Made by a program: the position numbers and the translations under genes. A stretch of 64,000 nt of DNA, taken from the NCBI GenBank assembly GCA_034509755.1, contig CM067550.1, positions 4,333,001-4,397,000 on the forward strand. The letters are read 5' to 3'. How positions within the stretch are numbered: position 1 is the first letter of the stretch; each line of letters starts with the position of its first letter. Below are positions 1 to 10,735 of this stretch, piece after piece. The notes under the pieces were generated by a model, which saw only the letters and a list, made by a program, of their open reading frames with translations, made no database searches and was not told the origin of the DNA. Source of the DNA: Anisodus tanguticus (lineage: Eukaryota; Streptophyta; Magnoliopsida; Solanales; Solanaceae).

Positions 1-6
1 TTGGCC

Positions 7-13
7 TATAAAT
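7..13 (+). promoter_or_regulatory. TATA box of zinc-finger/EAR copy 1
   Basis: A TATAAAT box lies about 180 bases before the start codon. The same box in the same setting precedes copy 2 (10563) and copy 3 (16583). The leader that follows is strongly similar between copies 1 and 2. The match across three paralogues is the main support; the transcription start is not determined. Confidence 0.6.
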
Positions 14-96
14 TCTTATACAGTCTTCAGAATTGACTTGCACAATTCAGTCTCATCTACTCTCCTCGTTCTACTCGTTCTGAACAAATTAGATAG

Positions 97-188
97 GTGA
101 AGTCAACCTCTTTTTAGGTAAAGATTTTATGTTGTTTGACCTCAAATATTAACATTTTTGTCGTTTTCTTTTCTATTTTGTTCTTCAG
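97..188 (+). other. Leader (5'-UTR) intron of copy 1
   Basis: A donor GTGAAG follows AGATAG at 91-96, and a pyrimidine-rich acceptor ending TTCTTCAG closes at 188, two bases before ATG 190. The predicted length is 92 bases, identical to the predicted leader intron of copy 3 (16656-16747). A second donor-like AG|GTAAAG at 118 is an alternative. In-frame codons upstream of 190 have no ATG, so this stretch is not coding. Confidence 0.5.
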
Positions 189-189
189 A

Positions 190-1008
190 ATGTCAAGTCG
201 TCCATCGTTGCATCACCAAATTGTTCACGGCAATCAACAATTCATGAATTATGTTCAATCTCATCCAGTACACCAACAAAAGGAGACACACGCTATAGAA
301 GGTTCAAGCGGACTTAGTGTGTCATTACCAAGACCTTCGGAATCGGTACAACATGTAAGAACCAAGAGAAACAAAAGAGCCAAGTCAAAATCACCACCAC
401 CGTCACCTCATTCCCACAAGGTTAGAGGTAACAGTAGTGATAAAAACATGCATGTAAACAAAAGAGCTAAGTCACGATCACCACCACCGCCGTCATTTCG
501 TCCCCGCGGGGTTAGAGGTAACGGTAGCGATAAAAATGTGCATGTAAACCAACAACTACCACCGCTGGCGCCACCACCATCCTCATATCGTGTCCGCTCG
601 GTTAGATGTAATGACAATAACAAAGATGTGCATACAAATCAACAGCTACCACCACCGCCACCACTACCACCCTTATATCGTGTCAGTTTAGTTAGAGGTA
701 ACAAAGATGACAGAGGTGTGCATACAAACCAACACCTATCACCACCACTACCATCATATTGTTATGGCATAGATGTGCATGCAAACCAACGGCAACAAAT
801 GCTTCAATCAACAAGAAGGACCCATGTTCAAGGTTCAAATTCAATAGCTATTGACCTAAATGAAACTGCTCCTGAGTTTGCAAGACCGCATATAAAAGAG
901 ATAGATTTTCCTATTTTGGATAGATCGGATCCATCTCTATTGAAATTCAAACCCATGATCATTTGTGATAATGAAACTAGTGGGGTGGATCTAAGCTTAA
1001 GGATTTAA
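190..1008 (+). CDS. EAR-motif protein with degenerate C2H2 finger, copy 1
   Basis: Predicted 272-residue protein, probably nuclear and perhaps a transcriptional repressor or adaptor. The start at 190 is the first ATG after the leader-intron acceptor and aligns with the starts of copies 2 and 3. Residues 7-25 correspond to the C2H2 finger of the paralogues, but both cysteines are gone (a net loss of five codons) and the first zinc-binding His is Tyr. Residues about 60-200 hold proline-rich repeats with an exact 30-residue period (VRGN or VRCN at 78, 108, 138, 168) and basic KRNKRAK/KRAKSRS patches that could be nuclear localisation signals. The C-terminus has IDLNE (221-225) and ends in DLSLRI, an EAR-type LxLxL motif. 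I do not recognise a named family. The open frame is intact, so it is probably a gene, though loss of the finger makes DNA binding doubtful. Confidence 0.7.
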   Translation: MSSRPSLHHQIVHGNQQFMNYVQSHPVHQQKETHAIEGSSGLSVSLPRPSESVQHVRTKRNKRAKSKSPPPSPHSHKVRGNSSDKNMHVNKRAKSRSPPPPSFRPRGVRGNGSDKNVHVNQQLPPLAPPPSSYRVRSVRCNDNNKDVHTNQQLPPPPPLPPLYRVSLVRGNKDDRGVHTNQHLSPPLPSYCYGIDVHANQRQQMLQSTRRTHVQGSNSIAIDLNETAPEFARPHIKEIDFPILDRSDPSLLKFKPMIICDNETSGVDLSLRI

Positions 1009-3012
1009 AGACAAGAGTATCCATGCTTAAAGCATTTGTGTCTTTTTATTTTATCGTAAATTATCTGAACCACCAATTATTTGTATTTTTTAAAAAGTTT
1101 TCTCCTTATTTACAGAGTTGTATTTCCGTTGAGATTTTAATATAGCATTTCTTTGAGTCTTTGAAATCTTTTGTGTTATCATTATAAACTAAAATCTAGT
1201 ATCATATACATTGGTACCGTTCATTCCAGAATTATACGCATAACATATTTTTTTTAAAACAAGATATAAGCCACCAGCTGTCAGACGTACTAAATATAAT
1301 CATAACTAAAATTTAATTTGTAGTTGGATTGAATGTGACTGACTTATAATTTCTCCGCCATGTAGATATTCATATCTAAATATTTGTTAAAACGTAAACC
1401 AATTAATCAAAAAAGAGGATTGGATCTCTTTTGTTGAGAACCATATTTTGGTGTAGGTACACGGAATTTTCACAATTGCCAATAAAATTATTTACCTTCT
1501 CAAAAAAAGCAGAAAACAAATTTAGGGATAATGCTAGAGGTGGGAATTATGTGAGTATACAAGAAAACTTTTGTGAATTTTTGACATTAGCATCTTCTAA
1601 CATAAACGCATGAAGAAATACATTGAAAATTTTGACTGAAATCCTCTCTTATTTCATTAGAGGTGAAGTGCATAGATACTCGATTTTGGGACCGCCATTT
1701 AAGTTATATACGTGTTGCATAAAAATTTACAAGTCTACCCACGTTTGAACAACTTCAGACATGCATTAACTAAAGTTAGGCTTGACTAATTTCATGACTA
1801 AAATTGTTTTGAAGTGGTTAGACGAGCAAAAATATTTAAAACTTAAATAGCGGTATCCAAATAAAGTACCCGTGAAATTGTATCACATGACACATCAAAA
1901 GCTTGGATGTTGAACTGAAATAACACACAAATAGATTTTGCGCTTGAATCCAATTAAGTACAGGAATTACACTTAAAAGTACTATAAGTCATGATAATTT
2001 ATAATTTAAATAATTTAGAAAAAATGTAAGGAAAACGTGGTCAAAGAACCACCTCGTAGACTCCCCAAATAGTAAAGGGTTCACATAAATTGAAACAGAG
2101 GGAGTATAATATATCTCTATGTACTCGGCTGAAATGTCAGCATATATACCGATATGAGGCATCATTACAAGTAGTCTAAAATCATTTATTCAATGAATTT
2201 GTCTCATTTGAACGTGAAGGCGAGCTTTTGTTGGAACATGTCAACACTGGAGAGAAAAATATATCGAATTAAAATGTAATGTGATCAGCAGCGCTATTTT
2301 TCTTTTCATTTGTTAATTACTTTAGTATGTCTTATTGTTTGTTAGTAATCAGCCAAAGCTTGTTTTTAGTTTTCTTTTTATTCATCTTTTTCCAAATCTT
2401 GCTTATGATTTCTGACTCAATTCTTTGCTAAGGCCACCAGGATACTCTAAAGATCCTATTCTTCAAATTTGGCTAGGTCCAGATCTTTACCATGGTTTAA
2501 TGATCTATATGGGAACTTCCATTGTTCATTTTTTCTGTATGATATAGTTTCAGATATAACTCACAATGGCTTCAAATCCATCAAGGTTCATACTTTTATA
2601 TTCGTTCTAATTTTGATGTACAGAGTCAGATTTGCATGTTTTTCTATCTCATGGAACAATGCCTAGCATGCTAATCTTCCACAATTTGTTTCCATCGTTT
2701 TTTCTCAATATGGTTACCCTTTTCTTCAACATTTTCCACAATATGATTCACAACCAAACTGCAAGCATGTGTACAATTTTGTACTATCATACATAATTTC
2801 ACTAACAGGTTAATTTGACAACGTTTAATCCATAGATAAACTTCACGTCATAAACTACCAAAACTACTAAGCTCATAATCTTGCAAATGCATACTTAATA
2901 AGCAACTAATATTTTTTGAGGACCGCACCAATATTATCATCAAATTTCAACCAAATAGTTTAGCTCAAAATGAAGCTAAAGGCTCAAAGTCTTTCTAATT
3001 AAGAGATCTTAC
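1009..3012. other. Intergenic, downstream of copy 1
   Basis: AT-rich, with no convincing exon. The first kilobase is recognisably duplicated downstream of copy 2 (from about 12105), showing that copies 1 and 2 arose by segmental duplication that included the 3' flank. Near 2090-2106 is a sequence reading 'GAAACAGAGGGAGTAT', the terminal motif of a Stowaway-type MITE; its partner end was not located. Short open frames at 1431-1613 and 2469-2666 lack coding character. Confidence 0.5.
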
Positions 3013-3224
3013 TTCTGCTGCTCTACCACTTCTGATTTCTTCAACGGCTGTGAAATTCTGCCCTTATCATTCGCTAAAGAACACCATCTTCTACATTCTG
3101 TAAACAGAAAACCAGCTCAATTAACACATGCAATTGAAAAAATCAGTACTCCTACACCCTCCCTCCCCCAAAACCAATACAGAGGATCAAGAACATCATT
3201 TTATAGCCAAAATGATTTTTTTTT

Positions 3225-4360
3225 CAAATGGGTATCTGATAAACTACTTATTCACTCTTCTACATTCTGCAAATAGCAAATAGGTTCATTAACACATACA
3301 AGTGATAAAATCAATACCCCTCAACTCCCATCCACCCCAAACCTAAAACAGATAATCAGCAAATAACATTTTGAGACCAAATGAGAAGAAAAAAAAAAAG
3401 CATCTTTCCAAATGGTTATCTGATACATATTCATCTGCCTAATTCTACGAATAGCAAATAGGTCCATTTTTCAATAAACACAAGTGAAATAATCACTTTA
3501 TTCAACCCCCAATACAAAATGAGAATCAAGAAACAACATTTTGAGACCAAATGAGGGGGGAAAATACATTTTTCCAAATGGGGTATCTGATAAACTACCT
3601 ATTCATCTTCCTAACACTACGAATCGAAGATAGGTCCATATTTTGAATAAACACAAGTGAAATAATGACTTCTCAACCCCCAACACAACACAATACCATA
3701 ATCAAGAAACAACGTAATGAAGCAAAAATAAGAGGAAAAGGACAATTTTTTCAAGTGGGTATTTGGTAAACTACTTATTCACTCTACTAATTATTAACAC
3801 ATAGGACAGCCCGGTGCACTAAGCTCACGCTATGTGCGGGGTCCGGGGAGGGAGGCCGGACCACGAGGGTCTACTGTACGCAGGCTTAACTCACATTTCT
3901 GCAAGAAGCTGTTTACACGGCTTGAACCCATGAACTCCTGGTCCAATGACAACAACTTTACTAGCTACTCCAAGGCTCCCCTTCTACTTATTAACAAGTG
4001 CAAGTGATAAACAACACCCTCAACTCCAATCCACCCTAAACCTAAAAAAAAAAAAGACTATCAAGAAACAACATTTTGAGACCAAATGAGAATAAAAAAC
4101 ACATCTTTCCAAATGGTTATCTGATAAACTACTTATCCATCTGCCTAACTCTACAAATAGTAAATAGGTCCAGTTTTCCTACACACACAAGTGAAATAAT
4201 GACTTCATTCAACCCCCAACACAACACGAGAATCAAGAAACAACATTCAACAACAACAACATACCCAGTGTCCAACAATCAAGAAACAATATTATGAGGT
4301 AAAATATGAGAGGAAAAAGACAAAAAAAATAAAATGGGTATTTGATAAACTACCTAGTGT
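3225..4360. repeat. Tandem array of ~165-185 bp units with a nested SINE
   Basis: A landmark 'GGGTATCTGATAAACTAC' or a close variant recurs near 3225, 3410, 3576, 3755, 4110 and 4335. Between landmarks the order is the same each time: a 'CAAATAGGTCC' block, an 'ACACAAGTGAAATAAT' block, a C-rich 'CAACCCCCAACAC' block and an 'AAGAAACAACATTTTGAGACCAAATGAG' type block. Spacing is about 166-185 bases, except where the SINE at 3800-3987 interrupts a unit. A 28-base relic at about 4248-4275 resembles the TS/RTE-type SINE tail on the minus strand. Confidence 0.75.
3800..3987 (-). mobile_element. tRNA-derived SINE ('GGGCTGCCC' family), full length
   Basis: Read on the minus strand it has a tRNA-like head (A-box-like TTGGAGTAGCTAGTAAAG, B box GGGTTCAAGCC), then a body with a GGACC...GGTCC hairpin, and ends GGGCTGTCC. 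Nine-base direct repeats TTATTAACA at 3791-3799 and 3988-3996 are the likely target-site duplication. Related copies are at 4574, 27981, 28525 and 36237. Confidence 0.8.
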
Positions 4361-4573
4361 GTTGATGAGTGATATCAATCTAGGTGGAATGAGACGACAG
4401 AGGGACATTTCGCTCTCCCCTTAGCAAAGGGTTTTGGCGAGGTTTTAGGCTGAGATACTTTTAGAACAATGCTTCACTAGTAATTGTATTTAAATACCTA
4501 AAATACCCTTCTTGTGTATTTGGTTTAATTTAATTTAGTATTGATAAAAAGAAATCAAATCGTGAAAACCGTC

Positions 4574-4670
4574 TCTTACGAAAATGCAGAATAATTAGCC
4601 GTATATAATGCACCGTTATGATTCGGTCCTTCTCCGAACTCCGCGCATAACGGAATTAGTCCACCGGACT
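4574..4670 (+). mobile_element. Decayed SINE fragment, same family
   Basis: The 3' half of the family on the plus strand: a degenerate CGGTCC...CCGAACTCCGCGCATAACGG core and an end reading CACCGGACTGCCC. It is more diverged than the other copies and lacks the tRNA head. Confidence 0.6.
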
Positions 4671-5038
4671 GCCCATTATTGATCAAAAAGAAAAAGTCAT
4701 ACAAAATGGGCATGATATTTGCTTGGGAAGTAATGTTTGATAATATCATTATAAATGATCCTTTTTTTGTTATGTTAGAATGATTGATTCTAACTTTTTT
4801 GTTCATTTTCTTATTAAATGATCGTTTAACTATTACAATTTTGTTGTACTTTCATGTGCACAAGTCCATAATTAATAAGCCATGTAAAAATTTTTATGTC
4901 TTTTAAGTTTTGAGGAAATATCATATTAACAAAAATAAATGGAGTATATCATGCTTTTGAAAGTCATAAGGTTGAAAGCATATAGTAACGTACGGTAAGA
5001 CTGTTGTTGATTGCGGATGATCCGAAGTACACGTAGCA

Positions 5039-5215
5039 ATGGATCCTGGACCCGGTTCGAATCCGGTGGATCCAGATCCGTTTTATAGGATATGGATCTT
5101 CAAAATTTGGACCCGACGAATCCGGATCGGACCCGGATCCATTTCTGACGGATCGGATATGGATCTTGTATTTGAGATCCGTATCCGGTCCAGATCCGAC
5201 ACTAGTCCAACAGGT
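5039..5215. repeat. GGATCC/GGATCGG-rich simple repeat tract
   Basis: About 175 bases built of recurring GATCC, GGATCC and GGACCCGG words, far richer in GC and BamHI-type palindromes than its surroundings. The 60-residue frame across it is rich in Asp, Pro, Ile and Arg with no domain, so I treat it as a repeat. Such subterminal word repeats occur in some DNA transposons, but no terminal inverted repeats were found. Confidence 0.5.
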
Positions 5216-5419
5216 CTGTAATAACTAAGAATGGTACAATATGTCTGTAGCTAAATGAATGATATATTTGTAATTCGTGCATCTATGCCATCATAGATTA
5301 AGGCACGTTAAATAGAAAGTCATTCAAAAGCTAACGAAGTTGAGATGTTGCCTTCTGTCGACATAAACCCTCAAAATGAATGTGAGGTAGGCGAAGAGGC
5401 AAAATCACCTTTCCATTCC

Positions 5420-5610
5420 GTCAAAGAAATAGCGTAGGAAGCACCGCTCCTCTAGAACTTAGTCACACCTACATGGGTGAATTGAAGTTTGTACAAAATA
5501 GGGGGGAGACAAGTTCTGTCAAAGGAATAGCGAAAGAAGCACCGCTCCTCTAGAACTTAGTCACACCTACATGGGTGATTTGAAATTTGTACAAAATAGA
5601 GGGGGAAGAC
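5420..5610 (+). repeat. 98-bp tandem duplication inside the copia integrase
   Basis: The block starting GTCAAAGAAATAGCG at 5420 recurs from 5518 with few changes. It includes the shared words CACCGCTCCTCTAGAAC and CACACCTACATGGGTGA. The duplicated segment encodes the region just before the integrase RYFVTF motif. It probably arose after the element died. Confidence 0.7.
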
Positions 5611-8291
5611 AGGTACTTTGTGACCTTCATTGACTATGGTACAACGTATTGCATCCTTTGTTTGTTGAAAAGCAAAGATGAAGTTGTTGAAATGGATAAG
5701 CGCTACAAAGCAGAAGTTGAAAATCAACTAAGCCTACGGATTGAGGAATTCGTAGTGATAGAAGAGGAGAATGTGAAGCATCGTTTATCAAATGACTGCT
5801 CCTTACTCACCTCAGTCTAACGGTGTTAGCCAAAGCGCGAAGCCTTACGCCCAAAATATGTGGGGCAATGCAATCCTTACCGCTAATGCGATTCTCAAAA
5901 GAACTCCGCATAAGGATAAGGATAACCCTCCATGTGAAACATAGAAATGATCTCACCTACAAATGTTGTGTTGTGGGGTGGCTTGGTAGAGGTTGGAATA
6001 CCGAAACAGGTCAAGTTGGACCTAAGACTGTAAATTGCATATCCACTGGATCTGCAAATAACAGTAGTGCTTATCGCCTCTTGGTGTCAAAAAATGTTGA
6101 ATTCTTTGAAGATAACTTTCCTTAAGAAGGAAAAAGAAGTAATTGCTCGAGGTTAACAAGAACCCGCGAGTGCCTGACTGTCCGGAAGTAGATGTTTCGT
6201 ATCTACAGGACTAGGAAGTTGTTGACTATCTGAAACTTAATATTCCAGATCTATAAAACTCAGGGATTCTAGATGTTGAACCTAGACGGAGCAAAGAGGG
6301 GACAAAGACTTGTTCCATGCCTTTTAGCTTGTATGGTTGAGAATGAACCATGGACAATTAACAAAGAATTGTCATCTCCAGAAGCGCTGCTTTGGAAAGA
6401 AGCTATAGAGAGAGAAATAAATTCCATCAAATAGAACCATATTGTGTAATGGTTGACCTTCCTCCAGGAAAAGAACCTTTGGGTTGTAAAAGTGGATACT
6501 CAAATTGAGTACAAAATAGATGGATCTACTGTCGAGTATAAGGCCTCGGCTACTTGGCCATGTGCTCCCCTGTGAATAGCATATAATCCAAGGGTCATTG
6601 CAGTCTTGCGTGACATGGATGTTGAGACAACCTTCCTAACCAGAGAGTTGGAAGGGGATGATCAAAGCTGGTTTGTTGGACTGTTGGGCTTCTTTCTGAA
6701 CTTTCTCTTTGGTCCCTGAAATGTTTACATTTTGGTCTTGGAAGTTTCAGATAAAACAGAAACAATGAATCTGACAATAAAAACATTGACTCTGAAGTTA
6801 GAAAGCCAACAGTTGGAAAACCAACAGTCTGAAAGTGGAAGTCATATTGAAACAAAAGTCTCGATATGAAAGATATGTGTATCACAGATGACATCTTAGG
6901 AATTGAGATTTCTAAGACATCTAACGGACTGGTCTAACTCCAAACTTAGTTGTGAGATAGTTGACAGTCTCGTTGAAGCCACTAATGGATATGAATCATA
7001 GAACTGATTGGAATCATGGTGCACCCATATACAAGAAGCGATATGCGCAGGTCACATGTAGTTCAATGTATGTTACATACTACAACCGACCTGGTGTCGG
7101 CCTACAAAGTAGATCAGTTGAACTAAAGTTCACTCGTGATTCTAAAAATGATCGATAGAAGGCATTAAATCGGATATGACGATATCTGAAATGTTCGCTT
7201 ATCTACGGATTATGGTATTCTGGATGTCCAATGGTTCTGGGAGAACACAATGATGCAAACTGGACATCAGACTTGAAGAACACCAATGTCATAAATAAAT
7301 GTGTATGGTGGGTCTTGGAAAATCCTCTAAGCAAACTTGCATCGACCGATTCATGTAGGAATCAATTTTTATCGCTTTAAACAAAACATGAAAGAAGTTG
7401 AGTAACTTCACGAATCCTTAGATGACGTCCCTTATTGGGAGAAACCCGTGCCTTCAACAGTTATACACTGTGGCTAGCCGATCGGCTTCAGGAAGGGCAT
7501 GGATGACGGCGTCTGAACATATCTGTCGGAGACATAAGACCGTATGGCAGTTGATCATCACGGGTGTCACTTCCTTGATTACTAATCAAAGGATATAGCA
7601 TACCCTTTAACTAAGGGACTACCCAAAGATCAAGAGTTTTGCCTGTCTAGGGGAATGTGCTTAAAACCCAAACAATACGAACCTTTGCGGTGGTAACCCA
7701 ACCATACTGATTGGAGATCCCAAGAATTTGGTTCAATGGGAAAACTAAGCTGCAAAAGGTTCAATTGAGCGCTTCGGTGGAAGCAAGAGCACTTCAGATT
7801 ATGATTTCTGTAAAGAAATGTAAATCCAAAGTCATTCCCGCGATAGACATTAAAGTGCTACTTGCATGGTGGGTAAAGGTTTAGCTTCTAAACCTTTAAC
7901 GATCCTCAAACGATTGAGATTAAGGTTGGAGAAACTTTTAATGATTCCTAATACTTGTGAATTGGGGTATAACATGATACCTTGTAGGAGATCACCTATT
8001 TAAGTGCGAGGACCGCACTTAAGAATCCAAGTGTGTCCACGGCCACAACGGACATAACAATAAGAATAAACGAATAAAGGAGATGTATTGTGTTGGTACT
8101 GTTGTCTTATCTTACATTAAACACTGATGGTTCAAGACATCACGTTCAGCGCGCAGTAAGTAAGTCTGATGGTATTCAACTAGGGAAGGTTCAAAGCAGA
8201 AGCTACCTCTCCTGATGCAATATCTTTTCGCTAAAAGATTACTGAAAGTAGGCACCTTGTGTGTGCGCCAAAATCTATTTCAAGAGGGGAT

Positions 8292-9395
8292 TGTTGAAAA
8301 TTTACTAATGTGGAATTAAGTTTATCCCATTATTTATGACTCGAACAATTGGGGTCCCGCACGTCGAAAATGTCATTTCCACACACGTGCAATCTTAGTG
8401 CCAAGTAAAGTAAATTTTATTAATGAAAGAGATATTGGTACGTAAGTGAAATATTTGAGACATAGAATGATGGACGGTTACTGATTAAATAACAAATGTT
8501 CCACGTTGGTAAACGAAGGAAGATTGTACGAAGTGTAAGATGGTATGGGTCGGACTGGGCCACGGCGTTGGAGCGCCCCCTTCCAGCGCCGCAGCGCCTA
8601 ATTGGCAGTGAGCATCGTGAGTTTCTAACTGAATTAGCGCCGCGGCGCTAATGTGGCCGAGTCGCGACGCTTCATTGGCAGTGACTGCTCGACGGAATCC
8701 CAAATGTTTGGCTGTTGAGGTGGTTTCAATGGAATTGAATCCACCCAATAATGGTCATTACTTAGACCATTATGTTGTTGCATTACTTGGGGGTTAAATG
8801 ACATCCATTACATGACAATTGAATGCCATTATGGGGCATTTGAAACGCCATCTTGCACACCTATAAATTGAGGCCTTTGGCTCAATTCTATAGATGAACA
8901 AGTGAACATACTTACAAGTTAACAACACCACAAATAGATAAGTTTTTCTGATAAATAATCCTTCTCTTAGCAATCTCCATTATTCGTGTTCTTCGATGGG
9001 ATCATTTGTGTAGGCTTTGCACATTTGATAGTTTGTTGTTTCATCTTGGGAGACTATTGTCCACACTTTCGTAAAGCCTATATACGGGGGCAATCTTGTC
9101 TTAAAGACAGATAGTCATCTCTCGACTCAGCCGGTGGTGTTGTGATTATCTAATTGGTTGCTAAGTGTTTCAGGTGTGAACTTGATTTTCAAGGACTCTA
9201 ACCGTTCGAATTCTCAGCGGTTCTACAAGCCATAAGTGTAGCAGTTCATGTTCTTGTATTTCTGAATACAAGATCCAGATTTGGAGTTCCAATTCAAGAT
9301 CAAGAGATTGACAATTTGTTGTAATTGTTGTTGTTTATCCTTTCGATCACTGTAATAGTTATTTACTATTCCCGTACGTGTTTTACATATCCAAC
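8292..9395 (+). repeat. 3' LTR of the 5-9 kb copia element
   Basis: Begins TGTTGAAAATTTAC and ends ATATCCAACA, with a purine tract immediately upstream. A TATAAAT box near 8862 is a likely LTR promoter. The 8560-8700 segment is unusually GC-rich and contains the 16-base palindrome TAGCGCCGCGGCGCTA at 8635-8650. The downstream part shares 'GTCTTAAAGACAGA' and 'CATCTTGGGAGACTATTGTCC'-type blocks with the minus-strand solo LTR at 60090-61251. Confidence 0.75.
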
Positions 9396-10562
9396 AGAAT
9401 ATTCATAGGCATATAAATTATTTGATTTATCAACAGAAAAATGTTTAGCTTTCAAGAGCTAGTGAGTTATTCTATTTTGAAAAAAGAACGAATTCCACAA
9501 ACGTTAGGTAAGATAGTCTTTTTAGTATTTCATAATTTCGTCTCTTTTGTCAGGTACAATTTTAGAATTAAAAAGCTTACAATATTGCTTCAATCTTCAA
9601 AATTTATTTTTTTGAAGGAATAATAAAAGACCGGCCATAACTATTTACTTTGAACTATTGTGATAATCTAGTTCTGAATTCATTAAGATGGGAAAGTGCA
9701 TATCTCTTTTTTTTTTTTACCTAAAAACTTGTATTAATCACCAAAGTAAGTCCTTAGAAAGTAAGGCAAAGCTAAACACAACTTGTCATTCCAAAACAAA
9801 ACCCCAAGAGCAACAGAATCAGGGCTAAAATATGTTACTATATAAAAAAATGGGATCAACTAAATACTATAATAATATCATTTTCTATTAAATCAATAAA
9901 TATTAATTTATTACAAGTTGGTAATTAACGCCAAAAAATAGAACAAAAATAGTTAAATATTATACAAACTATTTCTATAATAATAATTTTAGTTTGTTAG
10001 TGATAGTCAATTTCTTTATCCTCTTTTCCCCTACATAATAATGTTTTACAATTCTTTCATGTATTTACATTTATTGACTTTTTGGTTATTATACTGTTTA
10101 ACTTACGAATTAAAATGATGTTAAAATACTCATGGCGATGACCAAAATTGTAATGTAAATAATGATAATTCTATATGGTGTACACCAAGTTAATCATTAG
10201 CATTTATAAATTTACCTAACATATTAATTTGACTAAAGTTGGTCAAATTGTTGACGCCTTTAAGCAAATACACTTGACCATCCAAAAATATTATTAGTGG
10301 CTATTTTCTTGTAATATTTCTCCCATCCCACCAAATAAATACAATAAACGAAAATTCAAAACAGGAAAAACATTTTTCTTACTGTGTTTAGAAAAAAAAT
10401 TAACAAATTGACTAATATATATAAATCAAAGAAAAATAGAATTTCCGAAATTGAAAAAACATTAATAACCTTCAAATTTGCTTTCAAATCTGTCACTTTA
10501 ACAAACTTACCATTAGAAGAAATGTGAAATCTACAAGTCAGAAGATGAGCAGTGCACTGGTC
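9396..10562. other. Intergenic, AT-rich, with L1 3'-end fragment
   Basis: No gene was seen. At 9707-9830 a T-run is followed by sequence that, on the minus strand, ends GGTGATTAATACAAG plus poly(A), the form of a plant L1 3' terminus. The last ~80 bases contain AGATGAGC shortly before the TATA box, also present upstream of copy 3, and are probably promoter sequence of copy 2. Confidence 0.5.
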
Positions 10563-10569
10563 TATAAAT
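10563..10569 (+). promoter_or_regulatory. TATA box of copy 2 (pseudogene)
   Basis: TATAAAT in the same context as copy 1; about 15 bases upstream is GATGAGC, shared with copy 3. The leader that follows matches that of copy 1 closely, but the donor AGATAG|GTGAAG has become AGATATGTGAAG. Confidence 0.55.
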
Positions 10570-10735
10570 TCTTCATACAGTCTTCAGAATTTACTTGCAT
10601 AGTTCAGTCTCGTCTCCTCATTCTGAATAATTTAGATATGTGAAGTTGACCTTTTTTTAGGTAAAATTTTCATGTTGTTTGACCTCAAATATTAACATTT
10701 TTAATGTTGTTTTCTTTTCTATTTTGTTCTTCAGA

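Larger units (their letters stand above)
3013..4408 (-). pseudogene. First two exons of a probable mitochondrial protein (gene fragment)
   Basis: Exon 1 is 4408-4354, starting at an ATG and ending with ACTAG before donor GTAGTT. Exon 2 is 3097-3013, after acceptor TTTACAG and before donor GTAAGATC. The two join in frame (phase 1) to give about 46 residues beginning MSLCRLIPPRLISLINTL, followed by an Arg-Arg-Trp-Cys-Ser stretch. That is an Arg/Ser/Leu-rich, acid-poor N-terminus resembling a mitochondrial presequence and its cleavage site. The rest continues with a Lys/Glu/Gln-rich segment (ISQPLKKSEVVEQQ). No third exon was found in the 3 kb downstream, so this is either a truncated duplicate or a gene whose later exons I cannot recognise. 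The 1.26-kb intron is filled by the tandem array described separately. I do not recognise the family. Confidence 0.45.
5340..9395 (+). mobile_element. Decayed Ty1/copia retrotransposon with 1.1-kb 3' LTR
   Basis: Coding remnants run in copia order on the plus strand. The integrase is at about 5580-6125 (RYFVTFIDYG, then PQSNGV, then LKRTPHKDKD-like). Reverse transcriptase fragments follow at about 6340-6640 (EALLWKEAIEREI, MDVETTFL) and 6860-7080. The remains up to 8280 are unreadable. Every frame is broken by stops and shifts. A purine-rich tract (AAGAGGGGA) at 8282-8290 abuts the LTR at 8292. The 5' LTR, gag and protease are missing, so the element is truncated at its left end somewhere near 5.3 kb. 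Confidence 0.75.

Noticed and set aside
136..189. N-terminal extension of copy 1 (and equivalents in copies 2 and 3)
   Set aside because: The extension has no ATG and is hydrophobic from the pyrimidine tract; it is the end of the leader intron with acceptor TTCAG at 188.
3225..4360. CRISPR-like array
   Set aside because: Units are long, diverged, without unique spacers, and in a plant nuclear genome.
5039..5221. 60-residue Asp/Pro/Arg-rich protein
   Set aside because: The frame is a by-product of GGATCC word repetition, open in several frames, with no initiation or splice support.
8485..8748. 87-codon minus-strand open frame
   Set aside because: Falls in the GC-rich part of the LTR; no similarity to any protein and no splice context.
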